Shown here: in pieces, positions 25,801 through 40,800 of the stretch
Numbering within the stretch: position 1 is the stretch's first letter
Layout of the letters: the number at the start of each line of letters is the position of its first letter
Notes under the pieces: model-generated
Databases searched by the model: none
Seen by the model: the letters and a program-made list of their open reading frames with translations, nothing else
Told to the model about the DNA's origin: nothing
Translations under genes and position numbers: made by a program
Assembly: GCA_964017125.1 (NCBI GenBank)
Contig: OZ024912.1
Location: 78,880,269-78,944,268 of the forward strand
Length of the DNA: 64,000 nt
Reading direction: 5' to 3'
Source of the DNA: Flabesymbios commensalis
Taxonomy: Eukaryota; Annelida; Polychaeta; Terebellida; Flabelligeridae

Positions 25801-28800
25801 GCGTATGATTTACGGTGCCAGTCTGACGCTCTCAGGATAACGAAGAACAGTCGAGTGATGGGGCTGTCGTGCTGCCCCGTCACCGAGACCAACGCTATGC
25901 TCATCATGAGTGACAGCCGCGTATTACTCTGGGAACTTAAGACAATCGACTGTGGAAACGGGGTACGATATATTAACCCTTGATTAAACTCAAAAATATT
26001 AAATTTCAATTTTCACTCACTTAAAGTTGTGTCTCGCTGACACGATCCACAACTTTAAGTGATAGAGATTATTAAGATTTGTGGAAATGGAGGTCAGTGA
26101 TTTTAAATCTTGCTGATTGATGGCAGATTTCATCTTTAACACATTCTATTCAGACATGGTTAAGTGCGAATAAAAGGCTGTGCTCAGAATCACTAGTACT
26201 GCTGTATGCTACACCTATTTCAGAATAATTTACCCGTACATTACTGAACTCAAATTTAACATTGTAAAAAGAATTTTCATAAAATCTGAAGATATTATGT
26301 CTGATGATTGTACCATAAAAACCAGGATTTGTATGGGTGTTTTAGCACCTTAACCCTTATATCACTGATTTATTTTTGTATAAACCATGGAGACCAAAGG
26401 GTTATTTTTATCATCATAAATGTCTTAGTTAGGTCTTTCCACTTCATTTTGAATAACCATGTTATGGGTCTGTGGGCACTATAAAAATTTTACTTCTTTC
26501 AGTGCGGGATCGTCTTTAGATGTCAGAATCTGACATCTACTGACTGGAGATTCTGACGTATGAAGATGATCCTGGTGCTAAAAGGGTTAATAAATAGATA
26601 TTTTATTTTATGATGGGAAGTCTATGCAAGCTTATGCGTCATTTCAAATGAGCAGTTAATTCTACCACAATTATTGTTACAGTATAATGTGCTTGAAAGT
26701 CACTGAATTTTGGCAAAAATTATTTGACATAGAGTGTACTCAGTAATGTGATTTTGTAGTATCACAGTAAGGTTGACCACAGGCAATTTAGCTGTGATAT
26801 ATAATAGTTTGGCTTTCAAATTAACGCTGTTTTCACTGTTTTAATTAGTCTGGAATAATTTTCTCATGGTCTTAAAAAAAAATCAACGCATTTTGTCATA
26901 GGTAAACGCTGAACAGCTTATACAGTGATTTTTGTTATGTTAGATGAATTATACTTAAATATCATGAGTCCTATTGGCGTTTCTGCCATATAACGTCCCA
27001 ATGAGCATTATTATTATAGAACTCCTATAATAATAGTGCGCATTAGGGTGATATATAGTAAAATGTTATCAACAAATATCATGTCATTTGAATGTATGCA
27101 ATTACCGTATATCCCCGTGTATAATGCGATGTTTTGTCTTAGCTATTCATGTCACAGAAAGGCACCTCGTATTATACATAGATGTAGAATTTAATACATT
27201 TTTTTAGCTCTCTAGCGCTAAGTTCAGCGGTAAAGTTCTCTAGCGGTAGAACGTATCTTTAAACGTAGGCCAGTCAGCGTGTTTGGTAAGCAGGCCCATA
27301 CACACGATACTGTGCCTTTCCAACTAGTAGCAAACAAGAGACGTTCACCCAATGCTGGTACATTGTTGGGCCACCGTCTGCGACGCTGACACAACATTGT
27401 ACCAGCATTGGGTGAATGTGTCTTGTTTGCTGGGAGCCCCTGTCTCACATTCCCGCCGACGCGCGTGGCACCTTTGACAACCACGGGCAGATATATGACG
27501 CCGTTAGTCTGCAACCAATTCACACTCCTGACCTGTTCATTTATATTAATAGTGATTTAATCTAAGATCGCCTTTCATATGGGAGTGTTCTAATGTGTAC
27601 GACAAATCTGAACATGATATTTTCCTATTGGAATGAGAGAATGCGTTGACGAAATATAACAAGATATCAGTGATTATATCTCCTATCGCAAATTCTATAC
27701 ATCCATATAAAATATGGTCTTTGTAATAGTTAAATTAAAATATTATAAATTTGTTGGCGAAATATAAATACGGGTATTTTAAAATCTGTGTGTATGTAGC
27801 CTATGCAGGCCTCAGAGTATCTGCCCATCAAGACAGTCCCGATGACATCCACTCTGCCGTGGAAAATGAAAATACAGTATCTGCTTACTTTACAAGTAAG
27901 CAGATACTGCCTTTGGTTTTGCAGAGCTGTACTGTTGCCGCTGTTCCCGTCATTGGGCATCGTCTATGCAGGTGTCACGGCGCTATTTAGTACAATAAGA
28001 TAATATCCATGCCTCACATTTAGATGGCCCGGAACACTACCGACCGGGACGCTGCCGACATCCAAAATTTGAGGTCGTATTATACAGAGGGGTAGACGTT
28101 TTTCAGGTCATCCGAGGCCTCAAATCTTAACTCGTATTATACATGGCGTCGCACTATACGCGGGGATATACGGTACAAATATCACAATGTTGATTTATTT
28201 TTGGCAGGTAACTCATTCTAATCTGCCGATGACGTCGCCTCTCTACACCCCTGGAGAAAGCCTGACGACTATGGCAGCGTCGCTGGACAAGCTGACCAAG
28301 CTTCAGCTGGATAGTGATGTACCCTACCCCCGCCTGACACTGGGTGACATGATCGCCCATACACACAATATCATTCAAGACACTCACGGTGCACAGTAAG
28401 AGCTATATATTTACAGCATTTACTTGAATGCTTGTCAGATATAGAAGTGAACTGTTCAACAGTTCATTTCAGTATCTGAAAAGTGTTAGTTAGATACTGT
28501 AGATCTGGTAATATTCGTGAGGTTTTAATTTTCACATATTTCACGAGGAGGACAAATTTAAGATTTTTGCGAAAAATATTTTAATAATGACGCTAATGAA
28601 GAAAAAAAAGAAAATTTGTGAATTCTAAACTTGTGAAAAATCTCAAAATCAGAAATTTGCGTATAACTAAACATGCGAAATTCACCAAATCTACATTATA
28701 TCTGTACGGTCGTACATATTTATAGTCACTAAAATTAGATTAGATTAGGAAATTTTAAAGTAGTGTGTTATGCTGTATCCATTCACTCCCAGAAATAACA

Positions 28801-31800
28801 AACATTTATCAAAAAAGTACAGCAGTAGCCCTAGGAATAAAGTGTTCATTTAAAGCTTATCATGCCTATACTTTATTTCTTGGATGACCTAACTGTATTT
28901 GTTTATCATTTTATAACATATACATATTATATAATGCTATGTTATGCTCAATAATTATTTAGTGATGAACAACATTAAGGTCACCATTTAATGTCATGGA
29001 TGTATTGTTCATGGCTTTGCAGTTTTCTTAGCTGTTCTTGATTTGCAAATATTTATACTGCATCTATTCAATCTATCAATCATTTATAGAGCTTCTAATG
29101 AACCGAAGCTATTGTGAATTTTAAAGCAAATTAACTACATATGGATGGTTATGGACGACTCTGATGCATTGAAACTATTTTTTATCAAATTTATGCTGAT
29201 TTATCAGTGAAGTTTTATACTGCTCTACCAAGCCGAAAGGCAGTATCTGCCTACTTGTACAGTAAACATATATCATCTTTTGGCTTTCACGGCAGTATAG
29301 ATATTATTATTTAACAGTAGGAGCAGCAGTCACGGTCGACACAATGCGGGTAAACATGGAGTGGTTTTGAAGTTTATGCTGACAGGTCTTCTGAATGGGG
29401 TGGCAGTTCCTCCCTTAGTGCTGCGCATGTGCCCGCCCCTAACTACCAGGAATTGGGCCACATATGAACCTCTGCTAGCATTAGGTAAGTGATGACAGCT
29501 CAAAAAGCAGGAGACATTCACTGGATTTTTCCATGGCTCGAGACATACCTCTCTTTTTGCAAATCCATTCATAACTTTGTAAGTAGTCCTGCTGAGTAAT
29601 CCAGTGTGAAGTAATAAAATAGTTGTGAGAAATTCAATGGAACATGTCAATTTATTATCATAACCACTCAGCATAATTACTCATCTGAAGTTTCCGGGTT
29701 GATGTGGTAGTTTTTTCTGAGCTGAGCAGGCATCAAAAGAACTTTTCATGGTACAGATGTGGTTTTGTCTTGAATTCAAATTTTTCAAATCTATTGTAAA
29801 ATTCTAGTGTTTGTTATCATGAAATATTTTTGTGTGTATAAATGTGTCACTAGAAGTATGTACTTGTTTTTTTATTGCCAGGTACACCGTTAGGACTAAT
29901 CCAGGTTTATAATTTGAGCAGCAGTCAGCTGGTGAGGGAGATCACAGTTCACTCATGTACCGTCAGGTGAGATCTCATTATTGTTATATCATAATCTTGG
30001 TACTGATGGATTCTATCTGCCACATTACAAAGTTAACCCTTGTGCTGCTGAGACCATATATATACGGTTTCAAGCATGTTTTAGATCAAAAGAAATATCA
30101 CTACATTTGATAAAATTGTTTTTGGTAATTTACTTAATCCAATAATTCAATTTAGGAAATGTATATTTTTCATAAATAATATTTTTCTTCATTTATTTGA
30201 AGCTGGAAATAGTGTTAGCCTCCAGCTTCAAATGAATGATAAATACCCACAAACATCTCAGCAATACAAGGGTTTGGGTGGAATATTTTTTCTGTTGTTG
30301 GTGAAATTTGTGTTTCAAAGTTTTTAAATGACTAGAAATATCAAGTTTCACTTATTGTTTTGGGTAATCTTATTACCCAAAGTTCACCAACTCTATATAG
30401 TTTACACAGTGGTTTTAACCACTTTCTAATAATATTAGGGGTCCCATTACATCAAACTAACTTACAATGACATTACAGATATAACCACTTGTGTTAATAC
30501 AGGGGGATTGAATGGGTCGGGCTGACAAGTTTCCTGTCATTTGCTTATCCAAATCCTGGTTCTAATAACATGGTAAAGAATGAGCTGATGTTAACAGATA
30601 TATTAACAGGTGAGTGAACTGTGATGATAATGTATGGCACTCTTTATGTTGAATCCTTTCCGTGCAGGTGTCGACTTTAGATTATGACGTCTAAAGTCGA
30701 TCCCCGCATTTATAATGACCGTAGTCCCATATTTAAATGGAGTGGAAAGACCTGACTAAGACATTGGTGATGATTTCAAGTTGAAAAAATCTCACTTTTG
30801 TCTCTTGGTTTAAATATAAATATTTCAGCGCTTACCCTTTCAGTGCGGGGATCGACTTCTGACATCTAGAATCTGATGTCTATTGACTGAGAGAATTAAA
30901 CATTTGTTAATGACCTGTTGACCCATAGCAGGCATTCAAATGAAGCGAAAAGAGCTAACTAAGACATTTATGATGATCTCAAATTGAAGAAAAACTTTGG
31001 TGTCCATGGCTTGTATAAACATATTTCAGCTTTGTGAGGCATCTATGGCAATTTTAACCCTTAAAGTGCCGAATCAAATAATTTTAATTTTACTCAGTCC
31101 ACGTTGTGTCTCGCTACCATGACACACAATGTCAAGTAGATGAAAATTACTCATATTTTTTTAAATTAACAAATTTTGATAGTTAATTGCTGATTTCATT
31201 CTCAATAAAAGTGATTTACTCGCAAAAAAATGAATATAGTCGCAAATAGTGAAGATATGCATAGAGTTCCTTTGAAATATACATGCAAATATTTGCTTTT
31301 GCAGCAGGGGCTTTGGTAAAATTTATTTCAGTTTAATTTTGAACCCTGTTTGTTTCAGGAAAAACCACAACCTACAGAGAAAATCGTGAAGATGAATCTC
31401 CGATTGATCTCATCCGAGTTTCCTATCTAAAGTAAGTAGAAACAGAAAGGCACTGTAGAATTATATAGTGGATTTCTGATGGAATTTAAACCATTTTGTA
31501 CAGACATCATAAACATGAAGATTTATTACATCAAAATAATTATATGTCTTACTGATTTTTTCGTTTTATCTTCCCCAATATGTTCTTCCAATATCTCAAG
31601 AACTTCTCATCGGAATCACTGGCAAATTCACTTCATTTTATTTTAAATATGTAATTTATTAGTATGCAGCATATATACAGGTAAACTTCAATTGTATGAA
31701 ATTTCTAGTCTCATAAAATTAAATACATTATATATAATTTAACACCTTATTTTCTTCAGCTGTATTTCATGAAAATCTATACTTTTGCAACAAATGGTCC

Positions 31801-34800
31801 TCTGGTGACTCCTTCATGTAATCATGATTGTCAAACAAACAATAAGGGTTTGCATTATGTGATCTTTGAAAAAATATTACATAATTTTCTTTTCTTTATA
31901 TTAAGTTAATAAAGCGGCTATTAACTCAACATTTGTAATAAGAAACCATACTCATTGGTCTATTGTATAATGACTGGGTAACCGTGTATGATCTTTTATA
32001 ATATAAGTATGGATGTTCTCATTGATGGAATGTTGTGTGGAAAAAACAAAAATAAAATTTAATATGATCAATAGCCCATAACCTTTTTGGGCACAAAAAT
32101 ACCAAAATAACCTTTTTTTTGTGACGCCCGGTCTGAATTCTGCTACAAAGTAAACAATTTTTGCCTGCTCTAATCTATCTTTAAAATATCTGTAAACCAC
32201 GTTACGATATGTGTGTGTCCTTACTCAGTGAATTCTCCATTAATTCAGAAGCACATGGGTTACGAGGGTTAGCTATAGATGAGTTATAATCACTATCATG
32301 TGTTATTTTACAGACAGTACTTGGTGATCACGTTCAAGGAAAAACCATTTGAGCTATGGGATTTAAAAACGGGAACTATGCTTCGACATATGCCTAGGAA
32401 TTTCCCTTACGTGACTGCTTTGGTAAATATACTTTTACATTTTAAAGTTCTCAGACCATATTGAATAACAGACTAGACATGCTCACCTGCTGCGACCGAT
32501 ATACATAAAAGTTTACAAGAAAACCAAATAAAAATTATACTGAGTGACAAATTTTACTCCAGCTGAAACAAAACCAAATCTAATGCTCTACACTAGCAGG
32601 ATATCGATAGTAGCACAGCAACAAGAAAATTGGAGCAGTAAGCCACCTGCCTGTATAGTGCTATACGTTGTAGAATCAATGTGTTAGGTTTCATTACTGC
32701 CACTATCAACTTTTAATTTGTTTTGCTGTTTAAACCAACACTTTATCAATCTGTTGCTGCTCAAATAGTTTGGGTAAACAGCAGAAAATACAATAACATC
32801 AAAAGCAGGACATATTCAGTTTTATTGTCTATGAACTAGGCCTAACTGTTACACTAACGCTAGACTTTTTTATTATATGTTTTACGGGTCTGCCAACATT
32901 AATGTAACAAAAGTAAAATTAAATTTAAATTGTAATTTAAAAAAATTTTTTTTCATTTTTTTTCTATTTTTTTCTTAATATGCCAACGTGTTATTCCACA
33001 TAATATATTTTTTGTCTTGTGAAAACTTTTTTATTTCACCATGTTTTTTGTGAAAACTCTTTGATTTCACCTTGTTTTGTGGTCCTGGGAACGACACACG
33101 TTGCCTATAAGGCTGTGTTTTAAAGGATGTTGCAAAGTTAAAAAAATTCGAAAAAAAACATCCAAAAAAAATTTGGAGGTGGGTGGGTGGGTCCAAGGCC
33201 ATGTTGGATAGAAAATTGTAAAACCACCCAAAAAAGTAATTTTTTTATTGTTTATTGTTTTCCAAAAAAAAAATTGGTTAGGGGGTGGTTGGGTGATGTG
33301 AGCTCTATCCAAATTTGTTTGGGATGTCTGGAATTTTTTTAATTTTGCAAGGCCCAGATGCTGAAATATAACTAGTAGTATATCACTAGTAGTGATTAAC
33401 AACTAGTAGTATATCACTAGTAGTGATTAACAGCTTGTAACATGTGCTTAGTTAACTTAATCAATTAATTCAATGTGGGAGATGTCTATTTTTTATAAAT
33501 CTTTTTCGAAGCTGGAAATTGTGTCAGCAATTCCAGCTTCAAATGAATGAAAGATGGAAACGAACAATTCAGTAGCAGAATGGTTTTATAGCATCTTTTG
33601 AAGGTTGAACTTGGTTTTGATGATATATGTTTTAAAATACCGGTACCCAAATGACTTCTGACTTGATAAATTTTAAGAATTTTCACTACCGGTAACTAAG
33701 TCAGCGACACAGAGTGAGTGAACAAAATAATTATATAACTTGTCATTTTAACTGATGAAGCTTGTTTATTCACACAGGAATGGTCCCCTATATCTGGACC
33801 TAAAAGCATGAAAAATAAGCATGATAAGAAGGGGTCGTCTGCCTCTGGTGAGAGTGGAGAAGAGCAGCATCGGGAGAGGTCACTACCTCCTCAATCATCA
33901 GACTCACAGGACCAGAGAGGCGAGGAGAGCGAGACACTCAGTCAAAACGCAGAAGGAAAGGTGCCATTCCCCCATCAAGATGACGAGTCACCCATCCACA
34001 TGGATGAGCAACATCAGAATGAGGCCAAGTCACCAGATTCCCAACCGCAATCAACTAAATTGTCAGGATCAGCTCATTCTTTAGATGCCGCAAGTCGGTA
34101 AAAATTTTTTTTTTGCATTTGCATAGTTGAACTCCAATTAATATGTGACCCGCCACGTGAAAAAGGCAATAAGCTCAAAATTTTCAAAATTGATTTGTTT
34201 AGTTGATTTGACAGCTGTGCCCTTCCTGTTTCATTAACTGAAAGAATTTTTGAAAAATCTTTATTACTTTATGTTTTATAAGATTTTTAATATTTTAAAT
34301 TTAGTTATGTGATCATTAAAATTAAATTTTAAATGATGTCATAAATAATTTAGAAAAGCAGCGGGGAGGTACCTCCTCGCATGGCGGGTCACATATGATA
34401 TAGTGATTAACATAGGTTGGACAATTTTTTACCCATTAATATTAGATGTGTATAATATGATCTGGCTTAATAATAAAGGATGTCCCTTAATAATTAAAGC
34501 GGATAATTAGGATAATTTTGATCTTAAAATGTAGTGCGTGTCACACTTTTCTAAGTATTTGTGCATTGTTATGCTGCTCTGCCATAGTTGAAGTCATTTC
34601 CAGATCCTTCGATAAAAGATCTTTAAAAAGTTTAATTTTTGTAGTCATGATTCCCCCTTAAAGGGTTCAATTAAATAATTTAAATTTTCACCCACTTGGA
34701 AGTGTGTCTCGCTACCATGACACACAACTTCAGGTGGTTGAGAATGTATCATCTTTGTTTAATTTGAGACATTTGCAATCTTGATGTTTAAACACATTTT

Positions 34801-37800
34801 GTTCCTAATAACTGATTTAAACGGGCAATAAAACAGATTAAAAACTATTATAGTCGCGCTCAGCAGTGAAGGGTTAACCCTTGTGGTACTAACCCTTTCA
34901 GTGCTGGGATCAACTTTCGAATTCAGAATCTTAAGTCGATCACCGCACTGAAAAAGTAAAATATATATAATGGCCGCATACCCATACCATAGGCATTCAA
35001 ATGAAATGGAAATAGCTAACTGAGAAATTTTTAATGATTTCGAATTGAAAAAAACTCTTTGGTCTCCATGGTTTATACAAAACTATTTCAGTGCTTTAAT
35101 GGTTAAGGGGTTGCCTCTTGCTGGTAAATTGTTTTAATTTTATTTTTCAGAGAGACTAAATCTGGGCTGAATGTACAGCAGAGAGAGCATTTTGTTTTCA
35201 CTGATCCTGATGGTATTCTGTATCACTTCATCGTGGAAGGCAATGTTATCAAGGATGGCTCCAAGATACCACCAGACGTAGGCATTCTATTTACTAACAC
35301 AAAGTAGATTATTATCTGTTTTATTTCATAGCCAATCACAATGTACCACATGATCTTCTCTATTTTACAACCAATCACAGATTAACACCTATCACAAATA
35401 TAAGTTTAATTTAATGTGTTTAATTTAGAAACCAATCCCAAAGTAACACATGATTCATTTTAGCAACCGGTTACAGAGTAGCAGATGCTTTGTTTTATTT
35501 AGAAACAGATCACAAAGTGATACAATTACTTCTATGACACACTCATCTAGATCATATTTCTATATTACAGGGTTTAACATGTGCCTTATCATATTTGTAT
35601 CTTATTTTACTATCATATACAGGCAACATGAGCAGCACAAAATGAAAAGAGGGCAACATGAACACAATCATCAGTATAACATGTTCCTCTAAAATGGTAT
35701 GTGTTACATTACAGGGTAATATGAGCACGATCACGAGCATAGCCTGGAAAGGTGACACACTTGTCCTGGGTGATATAGATGGCAGTCTGTATGTGTGGGA
35801 TCTCAGAGCTAAGATGTGCAGGTAGGAAACCTAATACACATGAGATGTTGTGTATCCCGCTAAGTTTTCTCATTTAAATCTTCACCCACTTTAAGTTGTG
35901 TCTCGCTACCGCGACCTACAACTTCAAGTGTGTGAAAGCTGTCATATTTGTTTAATATAAGACCAAACATTAGCAAATCTTCATGTTTAAGCATATAATT
36001 CCTAATAATTGTAATGTAAACTGCTAATAAAACGATCGTAATCATGTTTAGCACTTAAAGGATTGAAGTTAGTATTGTGGGGAGCCTCCGTGACCGAGAG
36101 GTAGCGTGCTCGGCCTCAGACCGCCAGGGCTCGAATTTCGAATCCTGTGTCTGGAGGACAGTGTCATCTCAATCATCTCACCATCCTCAGGAGGTTCTCC
36201 TGGCCCAGTTTAGCCTATATGTGCACAAAGGTGGCCTAAAGCCCGATTCATTTCATTTTCATTTACTTAAAGGATTGATCACAGCGGTTGGTTCAAATTT
36301 AAACTAACAGGGGCTAAATTTTTTTATTCAAATATAGTTAACAGCAGTGATGTAAGGTTTAGCAGGGTAAAAATATTTACTACAAACTGATCTATACTTC
36401 AAATATGACATCTGAGGAGTCATCGAAACCTATTACTGGTAGCTTAATACTTTTCACCCTAAGTTACATTATTGAAATTTTCACCTACTTGAAGTTTTGT
36501 CTCGCCACCAAGACCCACAACTTCAAATATGGTGAAAATTTATACTAATTAATTTGTTTCATTTTAGACCAAACACTTCAAATTTGAATGTTTAAACACT
36601 CATTTTATTCCCAATAACAGTGATTTGATCGGCTAAAAAAAAATTAAAAATGACTAGTAGTGATTAGTTGTGAAAGGGTTAAATGTTGTCATCATCCCGT
36701 GTGCTGCTGGGACCGTCATTAACCCTTTAAGCCCCCACGATGCTTTAAAGCATCATTTTGCAGTGTTTTAGAACGAATATTTCCTTGAGACTGGTCTACC
36801 AATACATGGCAATTTTCTTTAATTTTTAAACCACATCAAGTCATCTACCTCCACTACAAGTCGAGAATTGCGACAGCAATTCGCGGCTTGTAGTGGATGA
36901 AGATGACAATGGTAAACTCAGGCCTGAAAGGGCTAACCCTTGTGCTGCTGGGAACATATAGATTGATTTTCAACCAGGTTTCAATGCAAACAAAATCCCA
37001 CTGAAATTGAGGAAATATGTTTTATGTTTTAAGGATCAATTTTCAAATAATTCAATTTGTGTAATGTCAATTTTTCATAAATAGACATATTTTTTGTCAT
37101 TTGAAGCTTCAAATGAGTGAAAAAAACAAAAAAAAACGATTCAGCAGCACAAGGGCCAAGTATTGTATACCTCTGCCGCATAGTATAAGTGTTTGCTGAT
37201 GTCTACAGGACCGTGCCCACACATAGAGGCTGGGTAAGAAAGCTGAAATACGCTCCTGGGCGAGGCAACACTAAGCTACTAGTCCTCTACAATGATGGAG
37301 CTGACGTGTGGGATACAAAGGAGGTGAGTTCACCAGGGGGTGATGCTCGAGTAAATGGGCATTTAAAGGGACTGGCCCAGGTTGAAATCATCAAAAAATC
37401 GGTTATTTTATTTTGGCTTTTTAATATGACCATATGATGTGAATATGTCCATACACTAAAACTGCAAATTTTTTTAATTTTTGTACTGCGCATTCACCCG
37501 CTAGGCTAGATATAGAAAAGAAATTGCTGATTTCTAATTTTTGACAACCATGTCAAAAATAGGAAATACGGGAATTTCGTTTGTATATCTAACCTAACTG
37601 GTGAATGCGCAGCAGAAAAATTGAAAAACTTTTGCAGTTCTAGTCTATGGACATGTTTACATCATATGGTCATAATAAAAAGCCAAAATATAATCAACGT
37701 TTTTTTTATGATTTTAGCCTGGGCCAGTCCCTTTAAGTGAACTAGAACTATTTTTCTGAGAAAAAAAAGTAATAATGGGAGATCCGAGTCCAGTTGAAGA

Positions 37801-40800
37801 CCTAAAACTTTGTTGCTGGATTTCGAATGGATCTTGATTCTTATTTCAGCGCTTCTGAGCTTGCTTTCTGAGGATTTACTGTTTCAATTAATTGATTGAC
37901 TCTCACAAAAGTATAGTTGCTTCACCGAAGGTGAAATACCAATGAGGGTGAAAGATCCAAAAATTGTTAAAAATTTCTAGTTACATTGTAGTTATTTTTC
38001 AATTCCTTGATAACAAGTTAGTTCCTTATGTTGACTAGTCATCAGCATTTATAATAATGATAATATGGGGTCCTGCTGGCATGTTATAACTTGTATTGTT
38101 TTATTGATTTTACCACTGGTTCATTCATCTCCAGTGAAACGTGTAGCTGTTTGCATTGCAATTTATTATTTTAGCTATCCATTTCAGCAACTGTATTGCA
38201 TTCTGAGCTGCCCTTGGTATTTTTCTGCAGGTTGAGTTGCTGAGTTCTGTGAAGACACCGAGAGATATCCCGAAAATAAACGACCTTGACTGGGCGGCCT
38301 CAGACAAGCCGACTCTAGCCTGCGCAGATGGATGTATCAGGGTCATGGATCTCAAGTTCAAGACTGGATCAGCTCCTATGGAATACTTAGTGCTGCCAGG
38401 TAATATAATAATTCTGAACCCTTGTAGTGTGGGGACGTCAGATTTTGTCTAAAGATGGTCCCCGCACTAGAACTAGAGTATTGATAATGGCCATATACCC
38501 TTAACATAGGTATTAAAATGGAATGGAAAAAGGTAACTAAGCCATTTATCCTGATTTTAAATTTGGATCCCCTTAATTTATATAAAAATATTTCAGCGTT
38601 GTAAGAGTTAACTTAACTTAGGCCCAAGTTATGTAATTTTCATCCGCTTGAATTTTCAAGTTGCTACCACGACCCACATATTTAAGTGGATGAATACTAG
38701 TTAGATTTGTCTAAACGAAGACTATTTTTTTCCTGATTAACAACACGTTTCGACTTCAGAAGGCTGCATTTGTAATGAACATATTTACAATCCTATGCAT
38801 AAAGAAATAGAAGGAGAGCTATAAAATACTCTGCTGAAAATTTCTAGGAGAACATTGAAATCTCCTTAAGGCATGCGAAGCATGGGATGAGATTTTTTGG
38901 GCTTAATTAGCTTCGCCAGGAGCCCTGTTAATTACTCTCCTTACACTTGAGAGAGTTAAGGGGTGCGTGAGGAGTGCTGGTGTGATTACGTTCCTTATAA
39001 ATGGAGGACTGTAGTTATTTTAAGAGGATTACATAGTCACTATAAAAAGCTAAATGGGCCGCCGTGGTCTAGTGGTTAGAGCTGCGGGCACAAAGTAGGG
39101 AGGTCCTGGGTTCAAATCTCACATCGGACATGATGGGGATTTTTCTGCGACTGACCCCAACCCAGGGTGAGTTCGACACAGGCTCAATGGGTGGGTTAAG
39201 CCACTGATCGAGATTCATCCACTATAAGGATGCGACATTTGGGGGAGTCTCGTAGCTGACCCATTTGGGGCCCGCAGGTGCTTGTGATGATATGCTCTAT
39301 TCTGATATGCTGGATAACCATTCATCTTATTTCCGAATATAGGATGTTTTATTGGGTCAGCTATGCCAACCTCTAATAAGTGAAGCATCTGGTAATTATG
39401 TGTTATCATTTCCTACAGAGATTGTCAGTCAGTAGGCTTGTGTTGGAGGGAGGTTAAGATGTATATTTGGTATTTAGTGCAAGGCAATAAAAATAGATTG
39501 TTGACAATAGGTTCTGGGTTTAAAAATTGGATGCTTACCAATCTGGCTTCTCACTGGTACCCAAGACTGGATCTCACCATACCTCTGTTCAGCAATGAAA
39601 GCCAACAACAACAGAAACAAAGTGTGATGAATGCCATTAGGGTATTTACCATTGGAGCTCTTGAGAAACTAAATTTACATTTTCAGTACCTCTATAAAAG
39701 TGTGTGCTGTTATTGTGATCCACAACTTCAAGCGACTAAAAATTACTTAGCCGGTATATTTATGAGATTTTCTGTCACAATGTTTAGATTTGTCACTGAT
39801 TTGAGTTTTTAAAATTGGTCTTGATTATTACCCATACAGTGTATTTGCTAAGATACACTGTATTTTGGGTCCCAATAACTGATTTAAATGGCTCATAAAA
39901 TGGAATAAAATAATAACTATAGGCATGCTTAGCACTTAATAGATCAATGTTTCCATAACGTGTGTTTATTATGTTTTCAGAATCTGTGGCATGCCCACAT
40001 CTTCTACCGCCTAAAGCCGCACTAACGCTGAAGATGTTGATGCAGCATCAGCCGTGGAGAGAGGAATATAAATTGTCTCTGGAAGAAACTGAACAAAATG
40101 CTGACATATGCCAAGTGGTCAATGAACAAATGAAAGTAATAGACAGGTAGAAATAGGAATAATACACTTTCTCTCAGTATAGATTTTATCCCTGTAAGCC
40201 CCCTAAAAATGACATCCGGGTCTTAGAAAACAGGTGTTTTAAGTGTACAATTGAGGAGCCTACCTGAAATACAAAATTAATAAGTTGTTCACACTTAAAT
40301 TTGACAAACAAGTATAGCAGCTTTGATTGCATTTTTTGCTTCAACCATTTAAGTCGTCATGATGCATCATAATTTCATATCCCTGAAAACATACTGAATT
40401 ATCCTACAGCTAAGGGTTTAGGTGGAAAATATTCGTCAAACAGTTTTTCCTATACATGGCAATTTTCTTTAATTTTTCACCCATTTCATGTTACTTTTAT
40501 TTACTACAAGTTACAAGTTGCGACAGCAATTCGTTGCTTGTAGTGGATTAAGATTGCAATGTGAATTCAGGCTGGCGAGGGTTTAAATAACATTATTTAC
40601 AACCAGCGCAGTTGAACTCTTTCCTCGGAACCTGGAACCATTGCGGTGCCAATAAAATGTGCACAGACATTAATGAAGTCAGTTGCACTTGGAGGGTTAA
40701 CATTTCATCATCTTTTGTTTCCAGTGATCTACATAGTTATTTACCAGAGTGTCATTTTGGTACGGCACAGCGCTGTCTACTTACTGCCAGGTGAGTCACT

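Noticed and set aside
36077-36307. 76-codon open frame (and its twin at 47731-48015)
   Set aside because: Both are translations of the SINE.
39058-39140. tRNA gene
   Set aside because: A and B boxes are present, but the acceptor and anticodon stems do not pair and a SINE body follows.
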